A DNA stretch of 64,000 nucleotides from Brachypodium distachyon (GCF_000005505.3 NC_016132.3:43910914-43974913); one strand, 5' to 3'. Shown: positions 34,201 to 45,350, counted from the stretch's first letter. Notes: a model not told the origin generated them from the sequence alone. Numbers and translations: made by a program.

Positions 34201-37200
34201 GTTCAGCGGTATCTGGTGAAAACCAGAGTACGCGTCTACAAAAGACAGCAGCTCACACCCGGCAGTGGAGTCGATCACTTGATCGATCCGAGGTAACGGA
34301 AAAGGATCATTTGGACATGCCTTGTTCAGGCTGGTGTAGTCGATACACATGCGCCACACCTTGGTAGCAGTTGGGTCGTCTTTCTTCTTCTCGACCATGA
34401 CCGGATTCGCCAGCCAGTCGGGATGCAATACTTCCATGATAAAGCCGGCAGCTAGAAGCCGGGATATCTCTTCCGATATGATTTTCCTTCTGTCGTCGGC
34501 AAAGCGTCGAAAGAGCTGCTTCACCGGTCTTGCGTCTGGTCTGACATGTAATGAGTGCTCAGCTAGCTCCCTCGGCACACCCGGCAGGTCTTGATTTGAC
34601 CATGCGAAGATGTCCCGATGCTCACGGAGGAAGCTGGTGAGTTCGCCTTCCTATTTTTCACCCAGGCCGGCACCAATGATGACGGTGCGGTCCGGGAACT
34701 CACTGTCGACCTGTATCTTCTTCGTCTCCTTGGCTGCCTGAAAAGCTACACTTCCATGGGGATTGGTCATAGCTGGCAGACCAATCTATGCCGCTTGGGC
34801 CATCGCAACAGCTTCTTGTAACTTCTCGCCAGCGATAACCAGTGACTCGGCCAAAGCAGACCCTGTCGCCGCGCACTCCATTGAACGCTTGTAGTTGCCA
34901 GTAATGGTTATGGTACCATTTGGCCCCGGCATCTTCATCTTCAGATAGCCAATGTGGGTAGTCGCCATGAATTTGGCTAGTGCCGGTCTGCCAAGTAGCG
35001 CATGGTACGGGCTGCTGAGGTCCACCACCTCGAACACCAGGTTCTCGGTCCGACAGTTCTCCCGGGTGCCGAATAAGACGTCAACTCGGATCTTGCCTAC
35101 TAGGGCACAAGACACTCCCGGCACGATACCATGAAAGGTAGTCCGGCTAGGCTCAAGCATGTTATCAGTGATGCTGAGCTTGAGCATCGTGTCCCGCTAC
35201 ATGATGTTTATACTGCTCCCATTATCAATGAGAACCCGAGTGAACTTGACGTTAATGTCGGGCCTGATGAGTGTCGGGTCAACCACCAGAGCATATCCAC
35301 CAGGATTTGGCATAACTTTGGGATGATCTGCCCTGCTCCAGTTGAGCTCCTGTTCCGACCAGTACATAAACTTTGGAACCGCCAGCATCACAGCATTGAC
35401 TTCCATCTCTTGCCTACGCTGACTCTGCTTGTCAGTCGGCTCCGTAATGAAAATCATGTAGCTCTGGTGATGCTCCTTGTATTCATTTCTTCCGGCATAT
35501 TGCAGAATACCTTGGTCTTCCACCTGATTGACAGCATTGTTTACCGGAGGGGGTCCCTGCATCTGGGCGTTAGCGCCTGTGAGCGGTGGAGGAGGGGGCA
35601 GCCGACTTGCCTCACCCTTCTCGGCCTGCTGCATCCAGCTGCATTGCCGAGTTGTGTGATTTGCCGGTTTGCTGGGATTAGTCGTGTGAAAACGACAAGG
35701 CTGATCCAGCATCACCTCGAACGTATACTTCTGCTTATCTTGCCAGGTCTTCTTTTGCTCTCCCTTCTTGACCCACTGCTGATTTCCAGTCTTTTGACGC
35801 TGGCTAGAGCCGGCATCAGGTTGATCCTGAATAGCGGCAACATGGGCTTGCCCGTACCGGTAATCCGGCCTGTTGTCCCGTCTCTTGTTGCGGTGGTCTT
35901 GATGATCGTTCCTCCAGAATGCTCCGGCAGGATTGTATGTCGGATGCTCCCTTTGTGGTTCTGCCGGCATCAGCAATGGCTGAGTCGGATCACCGAGCGC
36001 ATACATGTCGGCGATCTTGATCATTTCAGACAGAGTTGCTGGCATCTCTCTTTGCAGCTTTTGCCATAACATGCTGCCATGTCGGCATCTTTGGGCAAAC
36101 CACGCTTTGGCCTGCGACTCCACTATCCCTTCATAGGAATTGCGGAGGTTGTTCCATCTTGTCAGGTAATCCCGGTCAGTCTCGTTGTCTCTTTGCTTGC
36201 ACATGGACAACTGCTGAGGGCGATTTGGCCTCTTGTAAGTACTTGTGAAATTGCTGACGAAAGCTTCCTCAAAGTCTATCCAGCAATTTATGCTGCCTTC
36301 CGGCAAATTTTTCAGCTATATCCTTGCCGGCCCTACCAGCATCTGGGGTACATAACGTACTGCCCATCGGCGATTGCCGCTTGCCACATGCACCGCCGTC
36401 ACATAGTCTTCCAGCCAATCTTCCGGCTTAGTATTGCCATCATATGTTCTCGTACCCCTGGGCAGTTGGAAACCCTGGGTAGGTGTCTCTCTCATGATCC
36501 GGTGCGCGAAACAACACGGTCCCGGAGGGCCTTGTTCTTCCAAAAGCTCCGACAGATATATTCTGTCAAGCCGATGTCAGGCATCCAGCGGCGACACTTG
36601 TCTGTTCCCAACTCGGGCTTCGAGCGGGCCGAGATTATCGCGTTCTCGCCTAAGATAGCCCTCATCTCCCATGGCCGAGTACCCGCCATCGTCATGGTCT
36701 TGCCGGCGATCTTCACCTCGATACAGGGGGTTGCGCCCGACACCCTGCTGACCTGCAGCAGTATTGGGTGCCGGACCCCGAGGTTGGTGTCCATGACCAG
36801 TCGAGTGACGCTCATGCTGATCTCGGCGATGTTGCCGAGACGCAGACCGCTCTGGCTGTCTTCGACTCTCCTGACCATTTGCTTCTCGGCCAGAACCGGG
36901 TCATAATGCTCTAGGCGCTTATCTCGGCCTGAGTTGACACTCTTGTCCCGTTTGCCACCAGGCGAGGATGCTTGCTTGTCAGCCCGGCCATCAGCGCCAG
37001 CTGCCGAGTGAATGACTTGAGATGCACCGGGCTTGCCGTGCAATCTCATGTATGCCTCATTCTGCTCGTTGGCTGTGCAGAGCAACTCCTTCACGCGCAA
37101 CTGCTGCAGTCAGAGTGCCTCTCCCGTGAGATTCGGTAACTCTTCGGCCGCAGCCTCGGTGGCCCTGAGATTCTTGACAGGGGTGTTCTATTTTGGCTTC

Positions 37201-40200
37201 AGTGCCGGGGCAAAACTTGCCGACACTGCGGGCACTCCTCTGCCATCTCTAGCTATCTCGGCGTTCAAGTTCCTGCGTCGGTTACGCACTTCCCCAACTC
37301 GGCTAGGGTTAGTCAATGCGGTACAATTAAGACCATGTGCTTTGTTATACTCACGGAGCGAAATATTAAGTTCCTGACGAGCGCGAGCCACGTCGACAGC
37401 TTCCTTCAACAGTTTCTGGCGCTCCAACTCCACCTGCAGCTGGGCTGGGTTAGCGTTTGACGCCACCGACGCGGTCAGCCGTTCGATGGAGGCCTGGAGC
37501 TGAGTCGGCTTTGGCGGCAGAGCCGACGTGCGGGCTTGAGCAGCGACGTTATCCGGCTTCTCCAAAGGGAACTTCGCCGTTCTGCCAGACTTGCTCGGGA
37601 CCGCGTCGCTCTTTGCGGTGCCCTTGCCAGCATCGACGCCGTGAGCTGTCACCATGACCTCCACACGGTCAGCGGGGCAGTCGACATGCCGGCCGCGAAC
37701 CGTGCCGACGGTGGGGGGATCTTCAACCACCACCACCTGCTCTGGGTACCTGCAAGGACTGCCAGTAGCGACATAAACCTCATGCATGCCGAAGTTGATG
37801 AAGCGGCATGTGCAAGGAAGCGGAGCGTTGTTGAAGCAGCCGGAGTTGTTGTCAATGAAGCCCAGAGAGCCGAATCTCTGGACCAAACAGGAGACCACGC
37901 GCTCTCCGGTGACAAGGAAGCTTCCCGTCCGGATGAAAACTCCAGCCAGTGCCGCTGCTGGCCCCACGGTGGGCGCCAACTGCCGTGGTGGTGTCACGGC
38001 AGATGCCATAGGATGGCTTATGTTGGGGCCGATGGACGAAGGAGGAACCGGAGGAGGGAGGACATGAAGAGAAACACGCACAAACACACAAGCACACACA
38101 TATTTACCCAGGTTCGGAGCCCTCTTGTCGAGGTAACACTCCTACTCCTGCTTTGTTGTATAAGCCGAGATACTGAGATCTACAATGGTGCTCCTTGAGC
38201 AGTTTCTTGAGGAAGAAGGGGAAGACCCTAGATGACTAAGTGAACCGATCCCTCTCTTGGGAGGGATAGTGCTCTATTTATGGACCGCCCATGTCACACT
38301 GACATGTGGGTTAGGGGCTAACGTTATCTTCTAAGGGCCCCGCCGGGCACGCGCCTTGGTTCCCTCCAAGTGGCACCGCAGGGGACAAGACAACTTTACT
38401 TTTCCTGGCCTCCTGCAACAAGTACCGCTGCCACCTGCCAGCTTCCGTCACTGATTCTCTTTCGGTGCTTCTTTGCGCAGTCGCCTGACTCCGCAACATA
38501 GGCAACGACTGCTTTCCCGTGATAAAGATAACGCTGCTTTACTTTGCGCCACACGTTGAGGATAAGACCGTTGAGACATCCCAGCGGTGGCCGAGATCAG
38601 AGTACTCGTCCTTATCCTGCAATCACATAAGACAAGATAGACATGCCGGCATACACTTGGTATGCCGGCTTAGTATTAGTTTGGCTTAAGGATGCCGGCA
38701 TACATGCCCGTGCCGGCTTTGCCTTCGTCATCTCGGCTAATGTGTGTCGTCATGACCCTACCTGGGGTCATCCCCCCGACAAGAAGCGAGGAACTCGGGT
38801 CGAGGGTTCATCCCATGGCCTGGGTTCATTCATCCTCAATAGAGGGCTACAGCTATGCGATTCAGATTCAGCAGGAAGAGAGATGAAGAATAGAGGAGGG
38901 CACATGGGTGGCCTTCTTCCCTGCTGCTGTTTTTGCACTGCAAGCTGGGCCGCCGCTAATGTTGTTGCTCACTGCAACTACTGGGCTTGTCGCTTGCTGC
39001 CGCCATCGATTCCTTTTGGATGAAAGAGAGAGATGCCCCTTCAGTGAGAAACAGGAAGGCAGGAAGTACTTTGTAGGGTTTTATAATGGGTTGGGAAGAT
39101 GGGCTAGGAATGAGCCCATTACGTCATAAATGGGGAGTTGGGGACGATGGGCTGGTCCATTGTCATCTCATTTTTTGCTTTATTTTTTGTTTCCACTTTT
39201 TAGTCAAATTATATAATATACTAATAATAAAAATGTGTAGAAGAGAGTCATTGACCTGGGCCATCGACCCCGATTAGTTTGGGCCATGACTGATGTCCCA
39301 ATTAGCGCCCCGAAGAGGTGTACTCCTCATCACACCTCGACCTGAAGAGGTGGCATTCCGTGACCTGTTTCTTGACCTGGATTCCTGGCAACTACGGTTG
39401 AAACAGGTGAGCTTTGATAGCAGTTTTGAAAAGGCACGTTTGATTGATGTCTTTCTGTGACTAAACAACAGAGGAAGAAACTCAGAATGCAAGAACGAAT
39501 TTTGATGATGTGGGGGCAGGTGAGTGCAGACAACTCCAGTAGTCAGGGCCAATTGTATAGGAATATAGCATTACATCCATAAGAGTGTCCTGTTAATCTC
39601 ATTGAGCCTTCTTGTGTGTTCTTTTTTGTAGAATCCATTTATCGAGCGAACATATGAAAGCACAATTCATGTTTTTTACATAGGGTATCATTTATTGAAT
39701 TGTATGCACATTGAGTGCTTGCCTTAAACTGGTGCTTGTGAGGGTGCTTGGTGATGTGGCACTGTGACACCTGCAAGCACCTGTAAACAACCACCTGAAT
39801 GTTCTCTTGTCATCAATAACCAGACCTTATGTGTTGTTTAACCTTGGGAATGCTTGCAGTAGTAAGTCTACTACCGTGCTTCTTCATCTATTATGTTTCT
39901 TAATTCTTCTCTTGTGGACATCTGTGGTTGCAGTGAGGACGGAAGTCTGCTTTGTGGATATTCTAGTTTTAGAGGGCGCAGAGAAAGAATGGAAGACTTG
40001 TACGACATAAAGTCATCTAAAATTGATGCTAATAAAATAAACCTCTTTGGAGTATTTGATGGTCAGAAGTTCACCATTCAAACACTTTATTCTCTCTCGT
40101 TTAATACTCAAATCTAACGTTCTTTTGTCATCACAGGCCATGGTGGTTCACATGCTGCTGAGTATCTCAAGCAGCACTTATTTGGAAACCTCCTGAAACA

Positions 40201-43086
40201 TCCAGCTTTCATTACTGATACAAAATTGGCAATAAGTACGATGTTAGCCCAGAGAGTGTTACTTCAAAATCATTTACTGCATGTGCATCGAATAGCTAAG
40301 CTACCAGTCTAACTAATGACTATTCCCAGGTGAGACATATAAGAAAACTGACTTGGATCTCTTGGATGCTGAAACCAATATTAATAGACAGGATGGGTCA
40401 ACTGCATCAACGGCAATTTTTGTTGGCAATCATCTCTATGTGGCAAATGTTGGCGATTCACGGGCTGTAATATCAAAGTCGGGCAAAGGTGCGAACTTTC
40501 TTTGATATATTTTTTATCTCAGTTTGTGGTATGTACTTATATATCATATACTTCTGCGTTCATTCATGGTAACTACAACAATCTTCAACATGGATTATTC
40601 TGTGAAAAATCACTTCATGCCTCTTTGGGACCTATGACCTATGTACATGTTGATGCTAACTACTCCCTCCATTTCATAATTCTTGTCGAAATACTACATG
40701 TATCTAGACGCTTTTTAAGAATAGATACATCCATTTTTGGGCAAATTTAAGACAAGAATTATGGAACGGAGGAAGTAATTAGTTGTGGATAGATTTTTGG
40801 ATATATTACCAATTATCACGATTGCTGGATTGTTTTTCTTTCAAAATTGCGATGGATTTCTTCATGAGAGATGCCCAACATGACAGAAAATATGATACTC
40901 CCTCCGATTCATAATAAGTGTCTTAGATTTAGCACAACTTTGTACTAACTTTGTACTAAATCTGAGACACTTATTATTGATCGGAGGGAGTAGTATTTAT
41001 GCCAGTAATCAGGAATTATCATCATGTAACAGTTAAGGCTATTTTAGAGTTCATGTAATTTATGATTTATTTTTTATTGCGTCTGTAAATGCATCAAAGT
41101 AAATTTAATTTGTTTTGCTTGAAAAATAAATAATCTGAATCCCTTTGTTTCAAGCATATTTATTGAAAGGAGAAGCTACTTTTGTGTGTCAAATTGGGTA
41201 TCAGATAGATCGTGTGAAATATGTCGAATAGGGTGTATTTTTAGGTTCAACATGACAGAGAGGTCCTCTCACTTGCGATGTATAGTTGGTTTCCTTCCTG
41301 AACTGTATGATGTATATTTGCTCAAGGAAACACCGCTATTGAATCGATACTGTCTGGCTTGTGTCCTAGTTTCACATTTATATTTTTTTTTAAGTTCTAA
41401 CTACATTTCTGCAAGGAAGCAAGATCATATTGCACAAGCAGCTTATATACCAGTATTTTTATTCTATTGGTAAATCAGTTTGGTCTCTCTTGTTTGCAGC
41501 TATTGCTCTCTCTGATGATCACAAACCAGACAGAAGCGACGAGCGGGAACGGATTGAGAATGCTGGTGGAGTTGTAACATGGAGTGGTAAGTCTGACACT
41601 GTTTATGTACTGATTTAGTGATAGTGCATGTATGTATGTTTCCACTGAAACTGTTGCTTACTCTGTTTAAAATCAATCATGTGTTCAGTGAAAGATCTTT
41701 TAGCTGATAATGCCAAATGGGGTTTTGCAGGAACATGGAGGGTAGGTGGTGTACTTGCGATGTCTCGGGCATTTGGTGATCGTTTGTTGAAGCAGTTTGT
41801 TGTTGCAGAGCCTGAGATTCAGGTGGTCTTGCAATCCTCATTACTTCCTACTGTGTCAACTACAAGGATAACATGAAATTGGTGCCCTGGACCCTGATAT
41901 TTGATGTCATGTAATCAAGGAAATTACTTAATCGCTTGCAAAATATTTTGTCAGGAACAAGAAATAGATGATGAATTGGAATATCTAATTTTGGCTAGTG
42001 ATGGGCTGTGGGACGTGGTGTCAAATGAGGTTAGTATGCCGATGTACCAAATTTAATACACATACATGTTTCACTTTCTGTTTGTGAGCATATGTCTACC
42101 ATTATCTAAATTTCCGTTGTGCCTTCTTGGGTGAACTATATATAGTAATTGTAGGTGTGACATTGGGACTTATATGGTGTACCCACTGATGTGATGTATC
42201 GGAAAGTGACATTTGTAGTGCAACCTTTGTTTAGACGCAGTCATGCAAACCAATTTGGTTTGATCATCAATTCGACTTGAGGATTTCCCAAAACTTGTAT
42301 GATTTCATAGTCAAAAAATTTATTTGTAGGCGTCAACTCAATTGTCAAACTTTTCGAGCTGCAGATTTTCACGTGGAATTAGTTATTTGAATTTTGTTGA
42401 GTAGATTAATAAGCAAATTTCTTAAGTTTGCAACTTGATTTTAAAGGAGTATATAAGTTTTGAAGTCGTACTAATTCATAGTATCCGCAACCAATAGCAT
42501 TCATATTGGATTTTTGCTACCCAGCATTTTTGTAGGATTTGTATGAGAAAAGATTTAAGGAAAGTTATCGGCGGTGGCACCATAGGTTTTTGCTAATTCA
42601 GTCGCTAAACACTATTGAAAATGTGTGGCATTTCATATTGGCAATCTCATAGTCGTGTTCACTAAATACTAGTATTGAAAATGCTTGGCACTGCCTTTCA
42701 TGATTGGCAATCTCATTGCCGTGTTAAAAGTTACTTTTGTCTTAGTGGCAAGAAATTTTCCATATTGTGATTTGTTTGTCAGCAGCGTGTTTGATTTTTC
42801 ATTCAAAACTAAGAATCAAGGCAATGCATCATCATTCCCTATTACTTTCCAATTTTGTGCTGATATAGTGAATCCATTACTTTCCAATTTTGTGCTGATA
42901 TAGTGAATGTAATCATTCCAGCATGCTGTTGCATTTGTGAAGGAGGAGAAGGGCCCTCAGGCCGCAGCCCGGAAGTTGACAGATATCGCTTTTGCCCGTG
43001 GGAGTACCGACAATATAACATGCATTGTTGTAGAATTTCACAGTGATAAGACGAGCAGTTCGCCCTCGTCAGCTGACCAAAGTTGA
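28293..43086 (+). CDS. Protein phosphatase 2C (clade F-like), first intron 11.3 kb
   Basis: PPM-family Ser/Thr phosphatase dependent on Mg2+/Mn2+. Exons: 28293-28618, 39934-40061, 40137-40235, 40330-40488, 41500-41586, 41731-41822, 41955-42029, 42922-43086. Total 1131 nt, 376 residues. Exon 1 ends in phase 2 (..EWK AG) and joins exon 2 (T GAG GAC) to give [20 protein letters not shown], a junction typical of this clade; that join is inferred, not shown by cDNA. Catalytic blocks: [10 protein letters not shown] (124-133), LFGVFDGHGG (146-155), [68 protein letters not shown] and [14 protein letters not shown]; the metal-binding aspartates are present. The basic/Ala-rich N-terminal ~100 residues are encoded by GC-rich exon 1. 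A 5' UTR intron (about 28168-28282, gtacac...ttgcag) is likely. Intron 1 holds a MITE and a full LTR retrotransposon. Confidence 0.88.
28744..28856. mobile_element. Stowaway-like MITE, 113 bp, in PP2C intron 1
   Basis: TA-flanked; ctccctccattccataatt pairs with aattatggaacggagggag. Confidence 0.95.
28902..29533. other. PP2C intron 1, left part
   Basis: Ordinary AT-rich intron sequence before the LTR element. No exon with proper splice sites seen. Confidence 0.5.
29539..30339 (-). repeat. 3' LTR (801 bp)
   Basis: Starts tgtcgtggtggtgtcacgg and ends ctctcgaca on the plus strand. By-eye comparison with the other LTR gives about 29 substitutions, nearly all transitions, and no indels (~3.6%). 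Next to it on the internal side, the minus strand reads cttcggggactag, a plausible polypurine tract. Confidence 0.95.
30897..30905 (+). promoter_or_regulatory. TATA box of the antisense ORF in the retrotransposon
   Basis: gggtataaatagagggagc, a strong plant TATA box, ~255 bp upstream of the ATG at 31158, followed by a pyrimidine-rich leader. It directs transcription opposite to gag-pol, i.e. in the same direction as PP2C. Confidence 0.65.
31158..33351 (+). pseudogene. Extra antisense ORF of the Tat element ('gypsy-type transposon' N-terminal / Transposase_28-like)
   Basis: Plus-strand spliced unit within the minus-strand element. Exon 1 (31158-32099) starts MASSSRD and contains [43 protein letters not shown] and [18 protein letters not shown], the domain annotated in grass genomes as putative gypsy-type transposon. 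Intron 32100-32205 (gtgag...gcag) is followed by exon 32206-32342 and further Ala/Pro/Ser-rich coding stretches to about 33340. Between about 31450 and 31545 the conserved sequence jumps through all three frames and returns, i.e. two compensating frameshifts, which leave the frame open but scramble ~30 residues. The role of this protein in Tat elements is not known. Confidence 0.75.
33478..33832 (+). repeat. 63-bp tandem array, six copies, at the pol breakpoint
   Basis: The word gagattcagg recurs at 33489, 33541, 33604, 33667 (aagattcagg), 33730 and 33793. Five intervals: one of 52 (an 11-bp deletion) and four of exactly 63. The array abuts the truncated RT at 33829 and fills part of the spacer towards the antisense ORF. 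Confidence 0.93.
33829..34578 (-). pseudogene. Ty3/gypsy reverse transcriptase, truncated
   Basis: A 249-codon open frame with gypsy RT blocks in order: [46 protein letters not shown] and the catalytic YVDD. It ends shortly after [11 protein letters not shown], at the junction with the tandem array. The RNase H and integrase regions that should follow are absent, so the copy depends on other elements for integration. Confidence 0.93.
34786..35260 (-). pseudogene. Degenerate aspartic protease of the Tat element
   Basis: [12 protein letters not shown] is the retropepsin active-site region (D-N-G-S in place of the common DGGS or DTGA), immediately followed by an amber codon (35199-35197). Downstream [21 protein letters not shown] is the second conserved protease block (ILGRP-like). 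Another amber lies at 34653-34651 between protease and RT. Confidence 0.85.
35200..37960 (-). pseudogene. Degenerate gag of the Tat element
   Basis: Minus-strand reading from the primer site. An N-terminal part (about 37960-37191) has a charged coiled-coil-like stretch ([20 protein letters not shown]). The retrotransposon Gag core follows near 36500-36050 ([35 protein letters not shown]), then a Lys/Pro/Gln-rich spacer. Amber codons occur at 37190-37188, 36318-36316 and 35199-35197 plus a TGA near 37110, so no full Gag can be made. The Gag core is normally needed for particle assembly. Confidence 0.85.
37961..37978 (-). other. Primer-binding site of the retrotransposon
   Basis: Two bases inside the 5' LTR the minus strand reads TGGCGCCCACCGTGGGGC, the TGGCGCC start typical of plant Ty3/gypsy primer sites. 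The cognate tRNA is not assigned here. Confidence 0.7.
37981..38781 (-). repeat. 5' LTR (801 bp)
   Basis: Starts tgccgtggtggtgtcacgg and ends cccccgaca on the plus strand; same length as its partner. Being the 5' LTR in the element's own orientation, it carries the promoter that drives gag-pol. Confidence 0.95.
38274..38281 (-). promoter_or_regulatory. Putative TATA box of the 5' LTR
   Basis: Minus strand reads ATAAATAG within CATAAATAGAGCAC. The same motif is kept in the 3' LTR at 29832-29839. Position roughly mid-LTR is normal for a U3/R boundary. Confidence 0.6.
38787..39933. other. PP2C intron 1, right part
   Basis: Mostly unremarkable sequence up to the acceptor at 39933. Two short exon-like blocks with good splice sites occur at about 39340-39408 (ends ..aacag|gtgag) and 39473-39519 (cag|aggaag..gggcag|gtgagt), with no recognised protein. 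Confidence 0.4.
40663..40775. mobile_element. Stowaway-like MITE, 113 bp, in PP2C intron 4
   Basis: TA-flanked; ctccctccatttcataatt pairs with aattatggaacggaggaag. Same family as the copies at 19024 and 28744. Confidence 0.93.
40898..40990. mobile_element. Stowaway-like MITE of a second family, 93 bp, in PP2C intron 4
   Basis: TA-flanked; ctccctccgattcataataa pairs with ttattattgatcggagggag. Internal sequence differs from the 113-bp family (cttagatttagcaca and its inverse form most of the hairpin). Confidence 0.92.
42840..42909 (+). repeat. 35-bp direct duplication next to the last PP2C 3' splice site
   Basis: attactttccaattttgtgc and the following 15 bases occur twice in tandem, ending 12 bases before the acceptor cag at 42919-42921. 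Confidence 0.9.
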
Positions 43087-43449
43087 TTCCATTTGTTCTA
43101 TTTTCTTGTTTCCTTCTAACTTATTCTGGCACCTATCATGGTGCAGGTCGAAATCAAATTTTGGCTCATTGATTGTTTATATATTTCTCCATGCATAGCT
43201 TTAGTGGCTTGCTTTGCTGTTTTCTATGTTCCTTACTCCCAAGGGATCCATACTCCCAATCAATCAGCTCGCCAATTTGAGTTTGCATTGCTGTGAAATT
43301 TGGATATTTCGTGACTTTGCACAATGGATGTCTCTGTGGTTTGAATGTTCAGACATTAAAGTGAAGAGCGTACAGCTTGGATGATGAGAAATAGAAGCAG
43401 ACAGTTGCGTCTAAAAAGCATCTAGATACATGTAAGAGAAAGTCACTTA

Positions 43450-43995
43450 ATATTTATTTATTTTTGATACGAAGACAGACAATTGTCTCCCTTATATATT
43501 CCAATGAACTCAGAGTTGAGTCACAAGAGGAACCCTGTAAGTGGGTCAAAACAAAGAAGGAAAGAAAAGAAAGCTGGAAAACAAATTACTCTCAGGACAT
43601 GAATTCCACCCACTGATCAAGAAGGAGCTTGAGTATCTTTATTTGTTATGAACCTCCAAATATCTTTACTTGTTCCAAAGCTCCAAAGACGGAGAGAATC
43701 AGTAATGTTTCGTTTGATGAGTTGCAGTGGCATGTGCTCTTTCCGAAAGACTATTGCGTTCCGGGCGTGCCATAGCTAAGAGGCACATGCTGCGAAGAAG
43801 ATATACCAATTTTGATTGGACTCGTTCTGGTCCTCCAGTAAGGAGATAGAGTTGATGGCTCGCGTGGCTTGATCCGACAATCTCAGGCCAGACCAAAGGT
43901 AATGTGCACTCCGGCACCGTAGTAGGATATGGTCGATGGTCTCCACGGCTGGGCAAAGATCACAATTTCTATGGTCAATGTTCTTCCACTGTTTC
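43450..43995 (-). mobile_element. LINE relic (zf-RVT tail)
   Basis: On the minus strand a zinc-knuckle-like block C..C...ETIDHILLRC (about 43985-43905) is followed by an LWHARNAIVFRK block near 43770, the arrangement of the C-terminus of plant LINE ORF2. A stop and frame changes show it is dead. It lies just after the PP2C 3' UTR. Confidence 0.7.
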
Positions 43996-45350
43996 TTGGA
44001 ACTGAGGGAGTATAAAATACGGTCATATACATCTTATAATTTGGACCGTCGATTAAATTCAAAGGTTGTGATCCGCTAGTGACCTCTCTCGTCTCTTCTC
44101 TCTCAGACAGGTAGTGCTTGCTGTCAAGGTCGTCTTTCACCTCCAGTGTGTGCATCTTCCTCCTGTACGTGGCTGCCCCGTCTTTGGCGTCCGGCTTCGT
44201 CCGGTGCCTCTCCACGATTCCCGGCCAGCTCGTGCTCATGTGGGGCTCACTGTGACGGACAGCACCAGATCACCAGTAGCTTCAGGCTCAGGGTTGATGG
44301 GTTCTGGTCCTAATTTGGTAGGAGGAGGTCAGTGCACTCGTCGTCTCCTTTTGGTACGCTGCAGGACATCATAGATACATTCGGTTAGCAACTTATACGT
44401 ATTCCCTCCGTTCCTAAAACAACGACTACAAGCAGTCAGGAGGCTTTTCCTGAAAAAAAGTTGTCAGGGGGGCGTCAACCTGATAGTAACGTGAAAAGCT
44501 TACCTCGATCCAGACGACGAGGGCGCGCTGACGCAGATAGGTTGACGGAGCGGCCGACGACGGCGGCGACCTGACGAAGGAGCTCAAGGTCATCATGGTA
44601 CCATTTGATTAATTCCACGTAGCTCCCTAAGAGCAACTCCAAGAGATCTCCTATAAAGCGCTCAATACCTTAATTTAGGAAATTTGGGCCAAAAACGCCC
44701 TCCAGCAGTACCCCATCCCATTCTCATATCCAACCATGCCCCATATTCAGGTCGGGATCCCTCATATAGAGCATGGAGGTCGGGATCCCCCATCCGTCAA
44801 ACTGCCACGCCCGGAGCCTCCCTCCCGTCATCTCCTTCCCCATCCGGCAACTGCCACGCCGCGCTCTGCTTGAGTAGCCGCCCGCCGGCGGACCTTGGAC
44901 GGACCGCAGTTGAAGGAGTTTTCCGCGAGACCTTGGACGAGAGGAGGGGCTGGGGATGGGGTAGTGGGCGGCGACACCGGGGATAGCGGTAGCGGGCGGT
45001 TGCCTGGGCAAGGGCAGGGGCAGGCGCTGGGGATGGGGCGGCGCCGCGACGGGGCGCTGGACAGAGGCGCTGGTCTGGGGCAGCAGGGCGCGGGGCAGGG
45101 GCGGCTTCGCGCTGAGCAGAGGCAGGGGCACAGGCGGCGGGGCGCTGGGAGCTGGCCAGAGATGCTCAACGCGCAGGTGGACTATAGTAGAAGATGGTGC
45201 GGCTGGGCTGGTGTGGAGACATAGATGCAGAAAAGTACTGGCATTTGTAATTGATGGATTTTTGTAGTAGTATAGTTTACTTAAAATGACTGCTAATGCG
45301 TGACCGCACGCTCGTTGGTCAGGATGCGTACATGCAGGAGACCACGGAGA
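43996..45350. other. Intergenic DNA with a GC-rich island
   Basis: 44724-45230 is GC-rich with overlapping open frames on both strands (minus 45365-44724, plus 44895-45224) that are Pro/Arg/Gly-rich and carry no domain. gagcaactccaagag at 44632 resembles a Tourist-type end but I find no convincing partner. Confidence 0.35.

Larger units (their letters stand above)
29539..38781 (-). mobile_element. Tat-lineage Ty3/gypsy LTR retrotransposon, 9,243 bp, inside PP2C intron 1
   Basis: Both LTRs are 801 bp, begin TG and end CA, with inverted TGTCG/CGACA tips, and are flanked by an exact 5-bp duplication AGAAG (29534-29538, 38782-38786). Coding order on the minus strand is gag, protease, reverse transcriptase. 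RNase H and integrase are missing: RT stops at 33829 against a 63-bp tandem array. An extra spliced ORF lies on the opposite strand near the 3' LTR, a layout known for Tat-lineage elements. Several amber stops interrupt gag-pol. The element is therefore structurally complete at its ends but not autonomous. Its orientation is antisense to the PP2C gene. Confidence 0.95.

Noticed and set aside
35131..36069. A 312-codon plus-strand frame
   Set aside because: Antisense shadow of the gag-protease region of the Tat element; composition is Leu/Cys/His-rich without any motif.
37536..38198. A 220-codon plus-strand frame over the LTR and gag region
   Set aside because: It is the reverse strand of gag and LTR; no domain, and the minus-strand reading gives clear Gag/LTR features.
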